The notes: generated from the sequence alone by a model not told the origin. Shown: positions 1 through 6,454, numbered from the stretch's first letter. The stretch is DNA of 7,523 nucleotides from an uncultured Paludibacter sp. (GCA_937927845.1 CALFXE010000006.1:1-7523); one strand, 5' to 3'. Made by a program: numbers and translations.

Positions 1-1
1 T

Positions 2-1165
2 GAGATTCGGGAAAAGATGAAAGTGTTACCCGGTGTAAATATCGAAATCGGACAACCCATTTCTCACCGTATAGACGCAATGTTGTCTGGAACGAGAGCA
101 AACATTGCAATTAAACTGTTTGGAACAGACCTTAATAAAATGTTTGCGTTAGGAAATGAGATTAAAGAATCTATTCAGAATGTGGAAGGTGTTGCCGATT
201 TGAACGTAGAGCAACAGGTAGAGCGTCCGCAGCTTAAAATAGAACCTAAACGAGAGTTGTTAGCCAAGTATGGTATTTCATTACCTGAATTTGCGGAGAT
301 TATAAATGTAATGTTGGCAGGAGAAGTTGTATCACAAGTTTACGAAGGAAATAAGGCTTTTGACCTTACACTCAAAGTAAACGAAGACAGCAGGGCAACT
401 GCCGACAGGATCAAGAATCTGATAGTAGATGCCAACGGACGAAAAATTCCATTAGGCAATATTGCAGAAATTTCTTCATCAACTGGCCCCAATACTATCA
501 ATAGAGAAAATGTTGTACGCAAAATAGTTATATCGGCAAACGTAGCCGGACGAGATTTGAGAGGTGTTGTAAACGACATTCAGAAAACCGTAAAAGAAGA
601 CATTATTCTCCCCGAAGGTTATCATATTCAATACGGAGGACAATTTGAAAGTGAACAAGCTGCATCACAAACGTTACTGATCACTTCCATATTCTCGATA
701 ATGGTAATATTCTTATTGCTATTTGCTCAGTTCCGAAGTATAAATCAGGCAAGCGTTATACTATTGAATCTTCCATTAGCACTTATCGGGGGGGTGTTTG
801 CTATTTACTTTACAAGCGGAATTATCAGCATCCCAGCACTCATCGGATTTATTTCTCTTTTCGGTATCGCTACCCGGAACGGTATGCTACTTATTTCACG
901 ATATAATGATTTGCATGTAATGCATGGTTCGTTAGATCGTTTAAACCCAATACTTATGACTGCACTGTCATCTGGGTTAGCCTTGACCCCTCTTGCTTTG
1001 GGAGGTAGTCTTCCTGGTAATGAAATTCAAAGTCCGATGGCAATCGTAATACTTGGAGGGTTGTTTACTTCAACACTTTTAAATGGATTCATCATCCCAA
1101 TAATGTATCTTATTACAAATAGAAACGTAGTGAAATCGGAAATTGTAAGTGATGAAACTGAATAA
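2..1165 (+). CDS. CzcA/CusA-type heavy-metal efflux RND pump, C-terminal part (5' end outside window)
   Basis: The frame is open to the left edge: five codons (EIREK) precede the first ATG at 17, so that ATG is internal and the true start lies upstream. About 387 residues are visible, against roughly 1,040 for a full HME-RND pump. The first ~215 residues (counted from Met17) are the second periplasmic porter and docking region (PGVNIEIGQPI, VKIFG-like IKLFGTDL, GVADLNVEQQ). Transmembrane helices 8-12 follow, with the family signatures LFGIATRNGMLLISRYN, NPILMTALSSGLAL and EIQSPMAIVILGG. The family is a proton-driven trimer in the inner membrane that exports Co/Zn/Cd or Cu/Ag through an adaptor and a TolC-like channel. 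The proton-relay helix 4 and metal-selecting residues are outside the window, so the substrate cannot be read. Compared with my recollection of relatives, the cytoplasmic loop after RYNDL is about nine residues short (see findings). The stop codon overlaps the next gene, which indicates one operon. Confidence 0.95.
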   Translation, partial: EIREKMKVLPGVNIEIGQPISHRIDAMLSGTRANIAIKLFGTDLNKMFALGNEIKESIQNVEGVADLNVEQQVERPQLKIEPKRELLAKYGISLPEFAEIINVMLAGEVVSQVYEGNKAFDLTLKVNEDSRATADRIKNLIVDANGRKIPLGNIAEISSSTGPNTINRENVVRKIVISANVAGRDLRGVVNDIQKTVKEDIILPEGYHIQYGGQFESEQAASQTLLITSIFSIMVIFLLLFAQFRSINQASVILLNLPLALIGGVFAIYFTSGIISIPALIGFISLFGIATRNGMLLISRYNDLHVMHGSLDRLNPILMTALSSGLALTPLALGGSLPGNEIQSPMAIVILGGLFTSTLLNGFIIPIMYLITNRNVVKSEIVSDETE

Positions 1166-2357
1166 TAATATAAAAAATATGAAAGCAATTATAATCAGTA
1201 TATTGGCATTGTTTGGGAGTATTTCACTGTATGCTCAAAACAACACCAATTCGGTATTGACTTCCATTGAAGAAAACAATACTACTTTAAAAGCGCTGCG
1301 AGAAACAGCAGAATCGCAGAAACTTGAAAACAGAACAGGAATATATCTTTCTAATCCCGAAATCGGTTTTAACTATCTATGGGGTAACCCCGTAGATATG
1401 GGAAACCGTACAGATTTCAGCGTTACTCAAACATTCGACATTCCTACTATTACAGGGATGAAGAGCAAAGTTGCCAACGGAAAAAACGATTTGGTTGAAT
1501 GGCAATACAAGGCAGATCGAATGAATATCATGCTTGAAGCAAAACAATATTGCATTGAGCTGATATATTACAACGCTTTGGGGAAAGAGTTGAACTTACG
1601 TTTAGAACACGCCCAAACCATTGCCGAGAGTTACAAAAAACGATTAGCAACCGGTGATGCAAACAAACTTGAATACAACAAAATACAACTGAACTTATCT
1701 TCTGTTCAGGGGGAAATGAGCCGTATCGAAGTTGAGCGCAACACATTGTTGTCTCAACTGAAAAGATTGAATGGCGGTAAGGATGTTATATTTGATGAAT
1801 CTCAATTCGCTCAAATCCAATTACCCTTAAATTTTGATGATTGGTTCATAAATGCCGAACAAAAAAACCCTGTTTTAGCTTATATAAAACAGGAAATAGA
1901 AGTAAGTAAAAGGCAAGTATCTGTTAGTAAAGCAATGGGGCTACCTACATTTTCTGCCGGATATATGAGTGAAAAAGTTGTAGGTCAGCGTTTTCAAGGT
2001 GTTTCTGTTGGTGTTTCGATACCTCTATGGGAAAATAAAAATAGAGTAAAACAAGCAAAGGCAGCAGTCAGAGCCGCAGAATCAAGAGAGGCCGACAGTA
2101 AACAGCAATTTTACAGCAATCTTCAAATTCAATTCAATCGGGCAATGGGACTTCAAAATACGGCACAAGCGTACAGGAAATCTCTGTTTACAGCAAACAG
2201 TACCGATTTATTGAAAAAGGCACTTGATGCCGGAGAAATATCACTGCTGGATTATATGGTAGAGATTGGCTTGTACTATGAAACAGTTAATCAGGCATTA
2301 CAAGCTGAAATGGATTACCAAAAGGCGTTTGCCGAATTATCGGCAGTAGAACTTTGA
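1152..2357 (+). CDS. TolC-family outer-membrane efflux channel (CusC/CzcC-like)
   Basis: This is the outer-membrane factor expected to pair with the preceding RND pump and form the exit duct for metal. The protein is about 401 residues, a usual size for Bacteroidetes TolC proteins. It starts with a Sec signal peptide (hydrophobic IIISILALFGSISLYAQ, cleavage probably near YA-Q). There is no lipobox cysteine, so it is probably not lipidated, unlike CusC. Two OEP-type repeats are visible: the first with LSNPEIGFNYLWGNP followed by long Ala/Leu/Glu-rich helices, the second with NPVLAYIKQEIEVSKRQVSVSK, then GVSVGVSIPLWENKNRVKQAKA, a typical beta-strand-to-helix junction. ATG at 1152 overlaps the RND gene by 14 bases and suggests translational coupling. 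A GTG at 1149 and an ATG at 1179 are in-frame alternatives, and 1179 would also give a complete signal peptide. The family call is firm and the exact start is not. Confidence 0.93.
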   Translation: MKLNNNIKNMKAIIISILALFGSISLYAQNNTNSVLTSIEENNTTLKALRETAESQKLENRTGIYLSNPEIGFNYLWGNPVDMGNRTDFSVTQTFDIPTITGMKSKVANGKNDLVEWQYKADRMNIMLEAKQYCIELIYYNALGKELNLRLEHAQTIAESYKKRLATGDANKLEYNKIQLNLSSVQGEMSRIEVERNTLLSQLKRLNGGKDVIFDESQFAQIQLPLNFDDWFINAEQKNPVLAYIKQEIEVSKRQVSVSKAMGLPTFSAGYMSEKVVGQRFQGVSVGVSIPLWENKNRVKQAKAAVRAAESREADSKQQFYSNLQIQFNRAMGLQNTAQAYRKSLFTANSTDLLKKALDAGEISLLDYMVEIGLYYETVNQALQAEMDYQKAFAELSAVEL

Positions 2358-2367
2358 TTTGCAAGTA

Positions 2368-2640
2368 ATGAAAAAGATACGTCGAAGTAAGAAGAAGGGT
2401 ACAACCATAAGCCCTAAAAATAGGAAATGGTTTGTACTACTAAGTACATCATTTGGACTTATTTTGAGCTTTTTAATATGGTACTTTATTACGAGATGTC
2501 CGCATAACCATTGTATTATGCACTATTTTCCATTAAAAGAAACTATCATACTAGCACCTTTCTTTTGTTTGTTGCCTTTTATATTTTTTAACGATGAAAA
2601 AAAAGAAGTATATAAATCGGTTAGAAAAACAAAGAATTAA
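2368..2640 (+). CDS. Small two-helix membrane protein with Cys/His-rich loop, function unknown
   Basis: I do not recognise the family. The product is 90 residues from ATG 2368; an in-frame TTG at 2359 lies right after the TolC stop and is less likely. Visible parts: a very basic cytoplasmic N-terminus (KKIRRSKKKG), a first hydrophobic helix (WFVLLSTSFGLILSFLIWYF), a short loop reading RCPHNHCIMHYFPLKE, a second helix (TIILAPFFCLLPFIFF), and a charged C-terminal tail. By the positive-inside rule the loop should face the periplasm. Its two cysteines and three histidines could bind metal. It starts 10 bases after tolC and overlaps the Fur-family gene by 47 bases in another frame, which ties it to metal handling by context. 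It weakly recalls small Bacteroidetes proteins with a CP..C motif between two helices (DUF6132-like), but I cannot confirm homology. The overlap means part of the C-terminal tail is constrained by the other gene. Confidence 0.7.
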   Translation: MKKIRRSKKKGTTISPKNRKWFVLLSTSFGLILSFLIWYFITRCPHNHCIMHYFPLKETIILAPFFCLLPFIFFNDEKKEVYKSVRKTKN

Positions 2641-3028
2641 ACCAACAGCCATAAGGCTGTTGGTTCTTGATGCCATATCTAATAAAAAGGAAATTTTCAG
2701 TTTATTGGAATTGGAATCCGAATTGGGAACGATTGATAAATCAACATTGTTTAGAACACTAACACTGTTTCAGCAGCATATGCTTGTTCATAGCATTGAT
2801 GATGGTTCGGGTTCGTTGAAATACTCGGTATGTGATGAAGAATGTGATTGTAGTCCTCAGTGGCAACACGTGCATTTTTATTGCACGGCATGTAATCGGG
2901 CTTACTGTTTAAGAGAGATACCAATACCGCCAGTACAGCTACCTGTCGGCTTTGAATCCGGGACAATAAATTATGTAATAAAGGGAGTATGCGACCAATG
3001 TCGAAAGTTTGCAAACAATTTGCAATAA
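2594..3028 (+). CDS. Fur-family metal-responsive transcriptional regulator
   Basis: The protein is 144 residues, a normal length for the Fur/Zur/PerR family. The N-terminal winged helix spans about residues 8-70: INRLEKQRIKPTAIRLLVLDAI matches the first helices and TIDKSTLFRTLTLFQ the recognition-helix region (compare VSLATVYRTL in Fur). The C-terminal dimer and metal domain carries HVH (92-94), CTAC (97-100) and CDQC (133-136); the two CxxC pairs form the usual structural Zn site. Extra cysteines lie at 80, 84 and 86 (CDEECDC). The His of the canonical C-terminal stretch (NHSLYLYG-like) is not visible; here it reads TINYVIKG. The metal sensed is therefore uncertain, with Zn, Cd or Pb suggested by context. 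Start ATG 2594 is needed to keep the DNA-binding domain whole, so the 47-base overlap with the upstream gene is real if that gene is. A hairpin lies inside codons 16-24. It probably controls the operon beginning at 3074. Confidence 0.9.
   Translation: MKKKKYINRLEKQRIKPTAIRLLVLDAISNKKEIFSLLELESELGTIDKSTLFRTLTLFQQHMLVHSIDDGSGSLKYSVCDEECDCSPQWQHVHFYCTACNRAYCLREIPIPPVQLPVGFESGTINYVIKGVCDQCRKFANNLQ
2640..2665 (+). promoter_or_regulatory. Perfect 11-bp hairpin at a gene overlap; possible attenuator or terminator
   Basis: Arm AACCAACAGCC, loop ATAA, arm GGCTGTTGGTT. The left arm begins on the last base of the stop codon of the small membrane protein gene, and the whole hairpin lies within the early Fur-family coding sequence. 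The stem is G+C-richer than its surroundings. Only a weak T-rich tail (TTCTTG) follows, so it is a poor intrinsic terminator. Regulation of read-through into the regulator gene, or mRNA stabilisation, is inference. Confidence 0.55.
3009..3025 (+). promoter_or_regulatory. Candidate operator: 7-3-7 palindrome TTGCAAA-CAA-TTTGCAA
   Basis: A perfect inverted repeat with 7-bp arms and a 3-bp spacer at the very end of the Fur-family coding sequence. It lies 11 bases upstream of the -7-like promoter box at 3037 and so overlaps where a -33 element would be. Fur-family repressors bind AT-rich palindromes of similar size (often 7-1-7), usually over the promoter. Repeats of this arm length also occur by chance, so the position carries most of the weight. 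Confidence 0.45.
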
Positions 3029-3036
3029 GCGACCAA

Positions 3037-3044
3037 TACTTTTG
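3037..3044 (+). promoter_or_regulatory. Bacteroides-type -7 promoter box (TACTTTTG) before the beta-barrel gene
   Basis: The octamer matches the Bacteroides -7 consensus TAnnTTTG exactly and lies 29 bases before the ATG at 3074, in the only gap (45 bases) between the regulator gene and the three-gene operon. No TTTG -33 element sits at the usual 19-21 base spacing; TTTG copies at 3008-3011 and 3019-3022 are 25 and 14 bases away. The site may therefore depend on an activator or be weak. Confidence 0.45.
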
Positions 3045-3073
3045 TAATGAATATTTATTAAATTATTGAAATC

Positions 3074-3739
3074 ATGAAAAAAAGTAGAAACTTGCTTAAA
3101 ATAAGCATTGTAATTGCAGGAATGTTTTTTATTACCAACAAGAGCTACGCACAGGAATGCGGGCCGAATTGCCCGGCATGTTCAGGTGGAGCCAGCGGAG
3201 GTTTGATTGCAAAAAATAATTTGGTCGTATCGGCATTAGGAATGCCGACTTCAGATGACGAATATGCTGTCGTAAATGCTCGCTATGGTGTTTTCAAATG
3301 GATGGATGTTGGTGTAGGGTATGCTTTCAAGGCTCAAAAACCGATCTGGAGTTTACGAGTTCAGCCTTTGGCAGAAAAAGAAGGGAAATGGCATCCGGGA
3401 ATAATAGTTGGTACAGGAAGTGTGAGAACAGGAGGAAATGACCAGTCCGTTTACGGAATGTTGACAAAAACCGTTGAGTTTAGCGAGAAATTTGCATTAC
3501 AGGGATATGTGGGTGCAGCGTCTATATTCAAAGATTTTAACCAGCCCTTTTTCCTGACAGGAATGTCGGCGATTTTTATGGAAAAATTTACACTGTTTGG
3601 TTCGTATGACGGGAAGAACTTTCATGAGGGGTTTTCATGGACTGCCAACGATCACTTAACTCTGTCGGCACTTATGATCGAAACAAAATATCCTGCATTA
3701 TCAGTAAGTTATAGATTTGATTTGAGTAAAAAGAAATAA
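3074..3739 (+). CDS. Secreted, probable outer-membrane beta-barrel protein with CxxxCxxC N-terminus, function unknown
   Basis: I do not recognise a named family. The protein has 221 residues and a clear Sec signal peptide (KKSRNLLKISIVIAGMFFITNKSYA, cleavage near residue 26). The mature N-terminus is QECGPNCPACSGGASGG, with cysteines at 29, 33 and 36, followed by a flexible Gly/Ser stretch. The rest is made of alternating hydrophobic/polar segments rich in Gly and aromatics (NARYGVFKWMDVGVGYAF, FALQGYVGAASIF, FTLFGSYDGKNF, LSVSYRFDL). This pattern fits a small outer-membrane beta-barrel of about 8-10 strands. There is no lipobox, so the cysteines are not lipidated. It is the first gene of a tight operon: the methyltransferase starts six bases after its stop and the metal ATPase follows. 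The cysteine cluster could bind a soft metal in the periplasm or at the surface, but that is inference. The barrel call rests on composition and pattern only. Confidence 0.7.
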   Translation: MKKSRNLLKISIVIAGMFFITNKSYAQECGPNCPACSGGASGGLIAKNNLVVSALGMPTSDDEYAVVNARYGVFKWMDVGVGYAFKAQKPIWSLRVQPLAEKEGKWHPGIIVGTGSVRTGGNDQSVYGMLTKTVEFSEKFALQGYVGAASIFKDFNQPFFLTGMSAIFMEKFTLFGSYDGKNFHEGFSWTANDHLTLSALMIETKYPALSVSYRFDLSKKK

Positions 3740-3745
3740 AAACAT

Positions 3746-4360
3746 ATGCAAATCAACAGCAATAGGTGGAATAAAATCAGATATTCAATTCATAGCGTTT
3801 ACTATGATTTGATACTTCTTATTTTTAGAAAAGAGAGAGAAAAAGCTATCCAAGTATTATCTCCCCGAAAGGGAGATTCAATTCTGATTGTAGGAGCAGG
3901 AACAGGTTTAGATTTGCCCTACCTTAAAGGAGATTATCAAATTACAGCTACTGACCTTACTCCGGCAATGCTGAATCAGCTAAAGAAAAGGGCTGAAAAG
4001 TTAGAAATGAATATTAACGTTTTGGAGATGGATGGTCAGGATTTGCAGTTTGAAAACAATTCGTTCGACTGTGTCATACTAAACCTGATACTTGCAGTGA
4101 TTCCAGACCCTAAAAAATGTATTGCAGAAGCAGAAAGGGTATTAAAATTTAACGGGAAAATATTAGTATTTGATAAATTTCTTGCCGAAAACCAAGAACC
4201 GTCACTATTCAGAAAGTTTTTCAACATCTTGTCATCTACCCTATTTTCTGATGTGAACCGAAAATTTTCAGACATACTATCAGCAACAAGTTTAAAGATT
4301 GAGACAGAACAACCTTCAAAATTCGGAGGGGCATTCAAGATATATTGTTTAATAAAATAA
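3746..4360 (+). CDS. Class I SAM-dependent methyltransferase (Methyltransf_11-like), substrate unknown
   Basis: The protein is 204 residues with the Rossmann-type SAM fold. Motif I is ILIVGAGTGLD (about 46-56) and binds SAM. The acidic end of strand 2 is D70 (ATDLTPAML), which contacts the ribose. MDGQDL (95-100) is the adenine-side acidic motif, FDCVILNLILAVIPD (108-121) holds strand 4, and RVLKFNGKILVFDKF (131-145) is the usual post-strand helix and strand 5. The arrangement resembles UbiE-like and phospholipid N-methyltransferase-like enzymes that act on small molecules or lipids. It lacks the conserved cysteines of ArsM arsenite methyltransferases, with only C109, C125 and C201 present. 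It is probably cytosolic. It lies between a beta-barrel gene and a Zn/Cd ATPase gene with gaps of six and seven bases, so co-transcription is nearly certain. The link between methylation and metal export is unknown. The fold call is firm and the substrate is not. Confidence 0.88.
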   Translation: MQINSNRWNKIRYSIHSVYYDLILLIFRKEREKAIQVLSPRKGDSILIVGAGTGLDLPYLKGDYQITATDLTPAMLNQLKKRAEKLEMNINVLEMDGQDLQFENNSFDCVILNLILAVIPDPKKCIAEAERVLKFNGKILVFDKFLAENQEPSLFRKFFNILSSTLFSDVNRKFSDILSATSLKIETEQPSKFGGAFKIYCLIK

Positions 4361-4367
4361 GAAAATT

Positions 4368-6311
4368 ATGAGTAATTGTAGTGATGGCAGTTGTAGTACA
4401 GACATTGCCAAAAAACAGGAAGAAAGCTCACCTAATAGAGCATATATTCGGGCAGGAATATCATTTGTTTTCCTGATTTCGGGAATTTTATTTTCTGCGT
4501 TCAATATAACTTTCTTTGAAAACCAATGGATAAGGCTTGCTTGGTATCTTTTAGCCTATATTCCTGTCGGCATTCCGGTTATGTTAGAAGCATGGGAAAG
4601 CATGTTAAAAAAGGATATATTCAGTGAATATACTTTAATGAGTATTGCAACCATCGGAGCATTTTTGATTGGCGAATACCCTGAAGGAGTTGCCGTAATG
4701 TTATTCTATGCGGTCGGTGAACTTTTTCAAGACAGTGCCGTAAATCGTGCCAAAAGAAATATCAGCGCATTGCTTGATGTCCGCCCCGAAACAGCAACAG
4801 TAGTAAAAGGTGATTCATTGGAGACAGTTTCACCCGAAGATGTAAACATTGACGATGTTGTGGAAGTAAAAGTAGGCGGCAGAGTTCCACTTGATGGTGT
4901 TTTGCAAAATGAATCCGCATCCTTCAATACTGCTGCACTTACGGGAGAGAGCGTTCCTCGGACAATTCGCAAAGGAGAAGAAGTTTTGGCTGGAATGATT
5001 GCTACCGATAATGTTTCAAGAGTTATTGTCACCAAACCATTTGGGCAAAGTGCTTTAGCTCGTATTCTCGACCTTGTTCAGAATGCGACAGAGAAAAAAG
5101 CTCCTGCCGAACAGTTTATCCGAAAATTTGCTCGGATTTACACACCGATAGTAGTAGGATTGGCAGCATTAATAATTCTTATGCCGTGGCTATACTCATT
5201 TATTTCGCCTGAATTTACATTCACATTCAATGAGTGGGTATATAGGGCTTTGGTATTCTTGGTTATATCATGTCCTTGCGCATTAGTAATAAGCATTCCC
5301 CTTGGATATTTCGGAGGTATAGGAGCCGCTTCAAGACACGGTATATTATTTAAAGGAAGTAACTATTTGGAAGCCATAACGAAAGTTAATACGGTTGTTA
5401 TGGATAAAACAGGAACATTGACTCAAGGTGTTTTCAGTGTTCAGAAAATTTCTTCTATCGGCGATATTAATGAAGATGAACTGTTGAAAATCGTAGCATC
5501 AGTTGAAACTCAAAGTACACATCCTATTGCAAAGGCTGTTGTAGAATACGCAAATCAGCAAAAAGTGAATCTTGATAAAGCTGAAAATGTTAAAGAGATT
5601 GCAGGTCACGGCTTGGAAGCTACTGTTGCTTCAAAAACGGTGTTAGTAGGAAATGCAAAACTTCTAACTAAAAATCAAATCGAATTTCCGGTAGAAATAG
5701 CATCAATTCCCGAAACGATAGTTGTTTGTGCCATTAATGGTGCTTATGCTGGATACATCCTTGTTGCAGATGCTCCAAAAGAAGATGCAAAGAAAGCAGT
5801 GGATTCACTCAAAGAGTTGGGTGTAAAAAACATTGTCATGCTGTCAGGAGATAAGCAGGCAATCGTATCGAAATTGGCTTCGGAGCTTAACATTACACAG
5901 GCATTTGGCGACTTACTACCTGAAGGGAAAGTAGAACATGTCGAAAAACTAAAAACCGATCCAACTAATAATATAGCCTTTGTTGGTGATGGTATTAACG
6001 ATGCGCCCGTATTGGCAATGAGCGATGTAGGTATAGCAATGGGTGGATTGGGGAGTGATGTCGCCATTGAAACTGCGGATGTAATATTGCAAACAGATCA
6101 ACCAAGTCGCATTGCCACAGCTATTAAAATAGGTAAAGCTACACGTAGGATTGTAATTCAGAATATCAGCCTTGCATTTGGGGTAAAGTTGGTTGTCCTG
6201 ATCTTAGGAGCAGGTGGCATAGCTACACTTTGGGAAGCGGTTTTTGCTGATGTAGGTGTATCTCTGTTGGCTATACTAAATGCAGTAAGAATACTTAAAA
6301 TGAAGTATTAA
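4368..6311 (+). CDS. zntA: P1B-2-type heavy-metal exporting ATPase (Zn/Cd/Pb), ZntA/CadA-like
   Basis: This inner-membrane pump uses ATP to export Zn2+, Cd2+ or Pb2+ to the periplasm. All catalytic motifs are present: TGES actuator loop (192-195), CPC metal site in a transmembrane helix (302-304), DKTGTLT with phosphorylated D346, STHP with the HP dipeptide of the nucleotide domain (385-386), and GDGINDAP (540-547). The last two helices carry K607 and D628 (GVKLV, ADVGVSLL), which with CPC mark the Zn/Cd/Pb subgroup rather than Cu (P1B-1). The length, 647 residues, is short for ZntA because there is no N-terminal HMA domain. In its place is a short Cys-containing tail (MSNCSDGSCSTD) ahead of the first helix at about residue 28. 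It is the third and last gene of the operon, seven bases after the methyltransferase stop. The symbol denotes the family; orthology to E. coli ZntA is not claimed. Confidence 0.96.
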   Translation: MSNCSDGSCSTDIAKKQEESSPNRAYIRAGISFVFLISGILFSAFNITFFENQWIRLAWYLLAYIPVGIPVMLEAWESMLKKDIFSEYTLMSIATIGAFLIGEYPEGVAVMLFYAVGELFQDSAVNRAKRNISALLDVRPETATVVKGDSLETVSPEDVNIDDVVEVKVGGRVPLDGVLQNESASFNTAALTGESVPRTIRKGEEVLAGMIATDNVSRVIVTKPFGQSALARILDLVQNATEKKAPAEQFIRKFARIYTPIVVGLAALIILMPWLYSFISPEFTFTFNEWVYRALVFLVISCPCALVISIPLGYFGGIGAASRHGILFKGSNYLEAITKVNTVVMDKTGTLTQGVFSVQKISSIGDINEDELLKIVASVETQSTHPIAKAVVEYANQQKVNLDKAENVKEIAGHGLEATVASKTVLVGNAKLLTKNQIEFPVEIASIPETIVVCAINGAYAGYILVADAPKEDAKKAVDSLKELGVKNIVMLSGDKQAIVSKLASELNITQAFGDLLPEGKVEHVEKLKTDPTNNIAFVGDGINDAPVLAMSDVGIAMGGLGSDVAIETADVILQTDQPSRIATAIKIGKATRRIVIQNISLAFGVKLVVLILGAGGIATLWEAVFADVGVSLLAILNAVRILKMKY

Positions 6312-6454
6312 TCATGCTCAATTTACAGTGTCTCTTTATGAATACGTCAATATTGTAATTAATATCCAAAGTAGTTCATGAGTAATATAACCTTGTTTTA
6401 CCATAAAGATTATAGGTTAGAGTTCTGCGTTGGGTGAAAGTAAAGTGCAGAATT
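6312..6454. other. Intergenic leader before rteC with short inverted repeats
   Basis: This is 143 bases of AT-rich DNA with no supported gene. Two 6-bp inverted repeats are visible: TAACCT (6388-6393) with AGGTTA (6414-6419), and TTCTGC (6423-6428) with GCAGAA (6447-6452). The second ends two bases before the rteC ATG. There is no exact TAnnTTTG box; TAGGTTAG at 6413-6420 has one mismatch. No convincing terminator follows the ATPase gene. The rteC promoter is presumably here, since the upstream operon is functionally distinct. Confidence 0.5.

Noticed and set aside
17..1165. RND gene as a truncated pseudogene starting at ATG 17
   Set aside because: The frame stays open to the window edge and upstream codons fit the family, so it is cut by the window and not by mutation.
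3074..3739. Barrel protein as a lipoprotein using the first cysteine
   Set aside because: The residues before the cysteine (SYAQE) do not form a lipobox; ordinary signal peptidase cleavage after YA fits better.
3859..3877. Hairpin ATCTCCC-CGAAA-GGGAGAT early in the methyltransferase gene
   Set aside because: Seven-base arms are expected a few times by chance in a window of this size, and there is no promoter, stop codon or T-tract next to it.
3746..4360. ArsM arsenite methyltransferase
   Set aside because: The set of conserved arsenic-binding cysteines is absent and the protein is shorter than typical ArsM.
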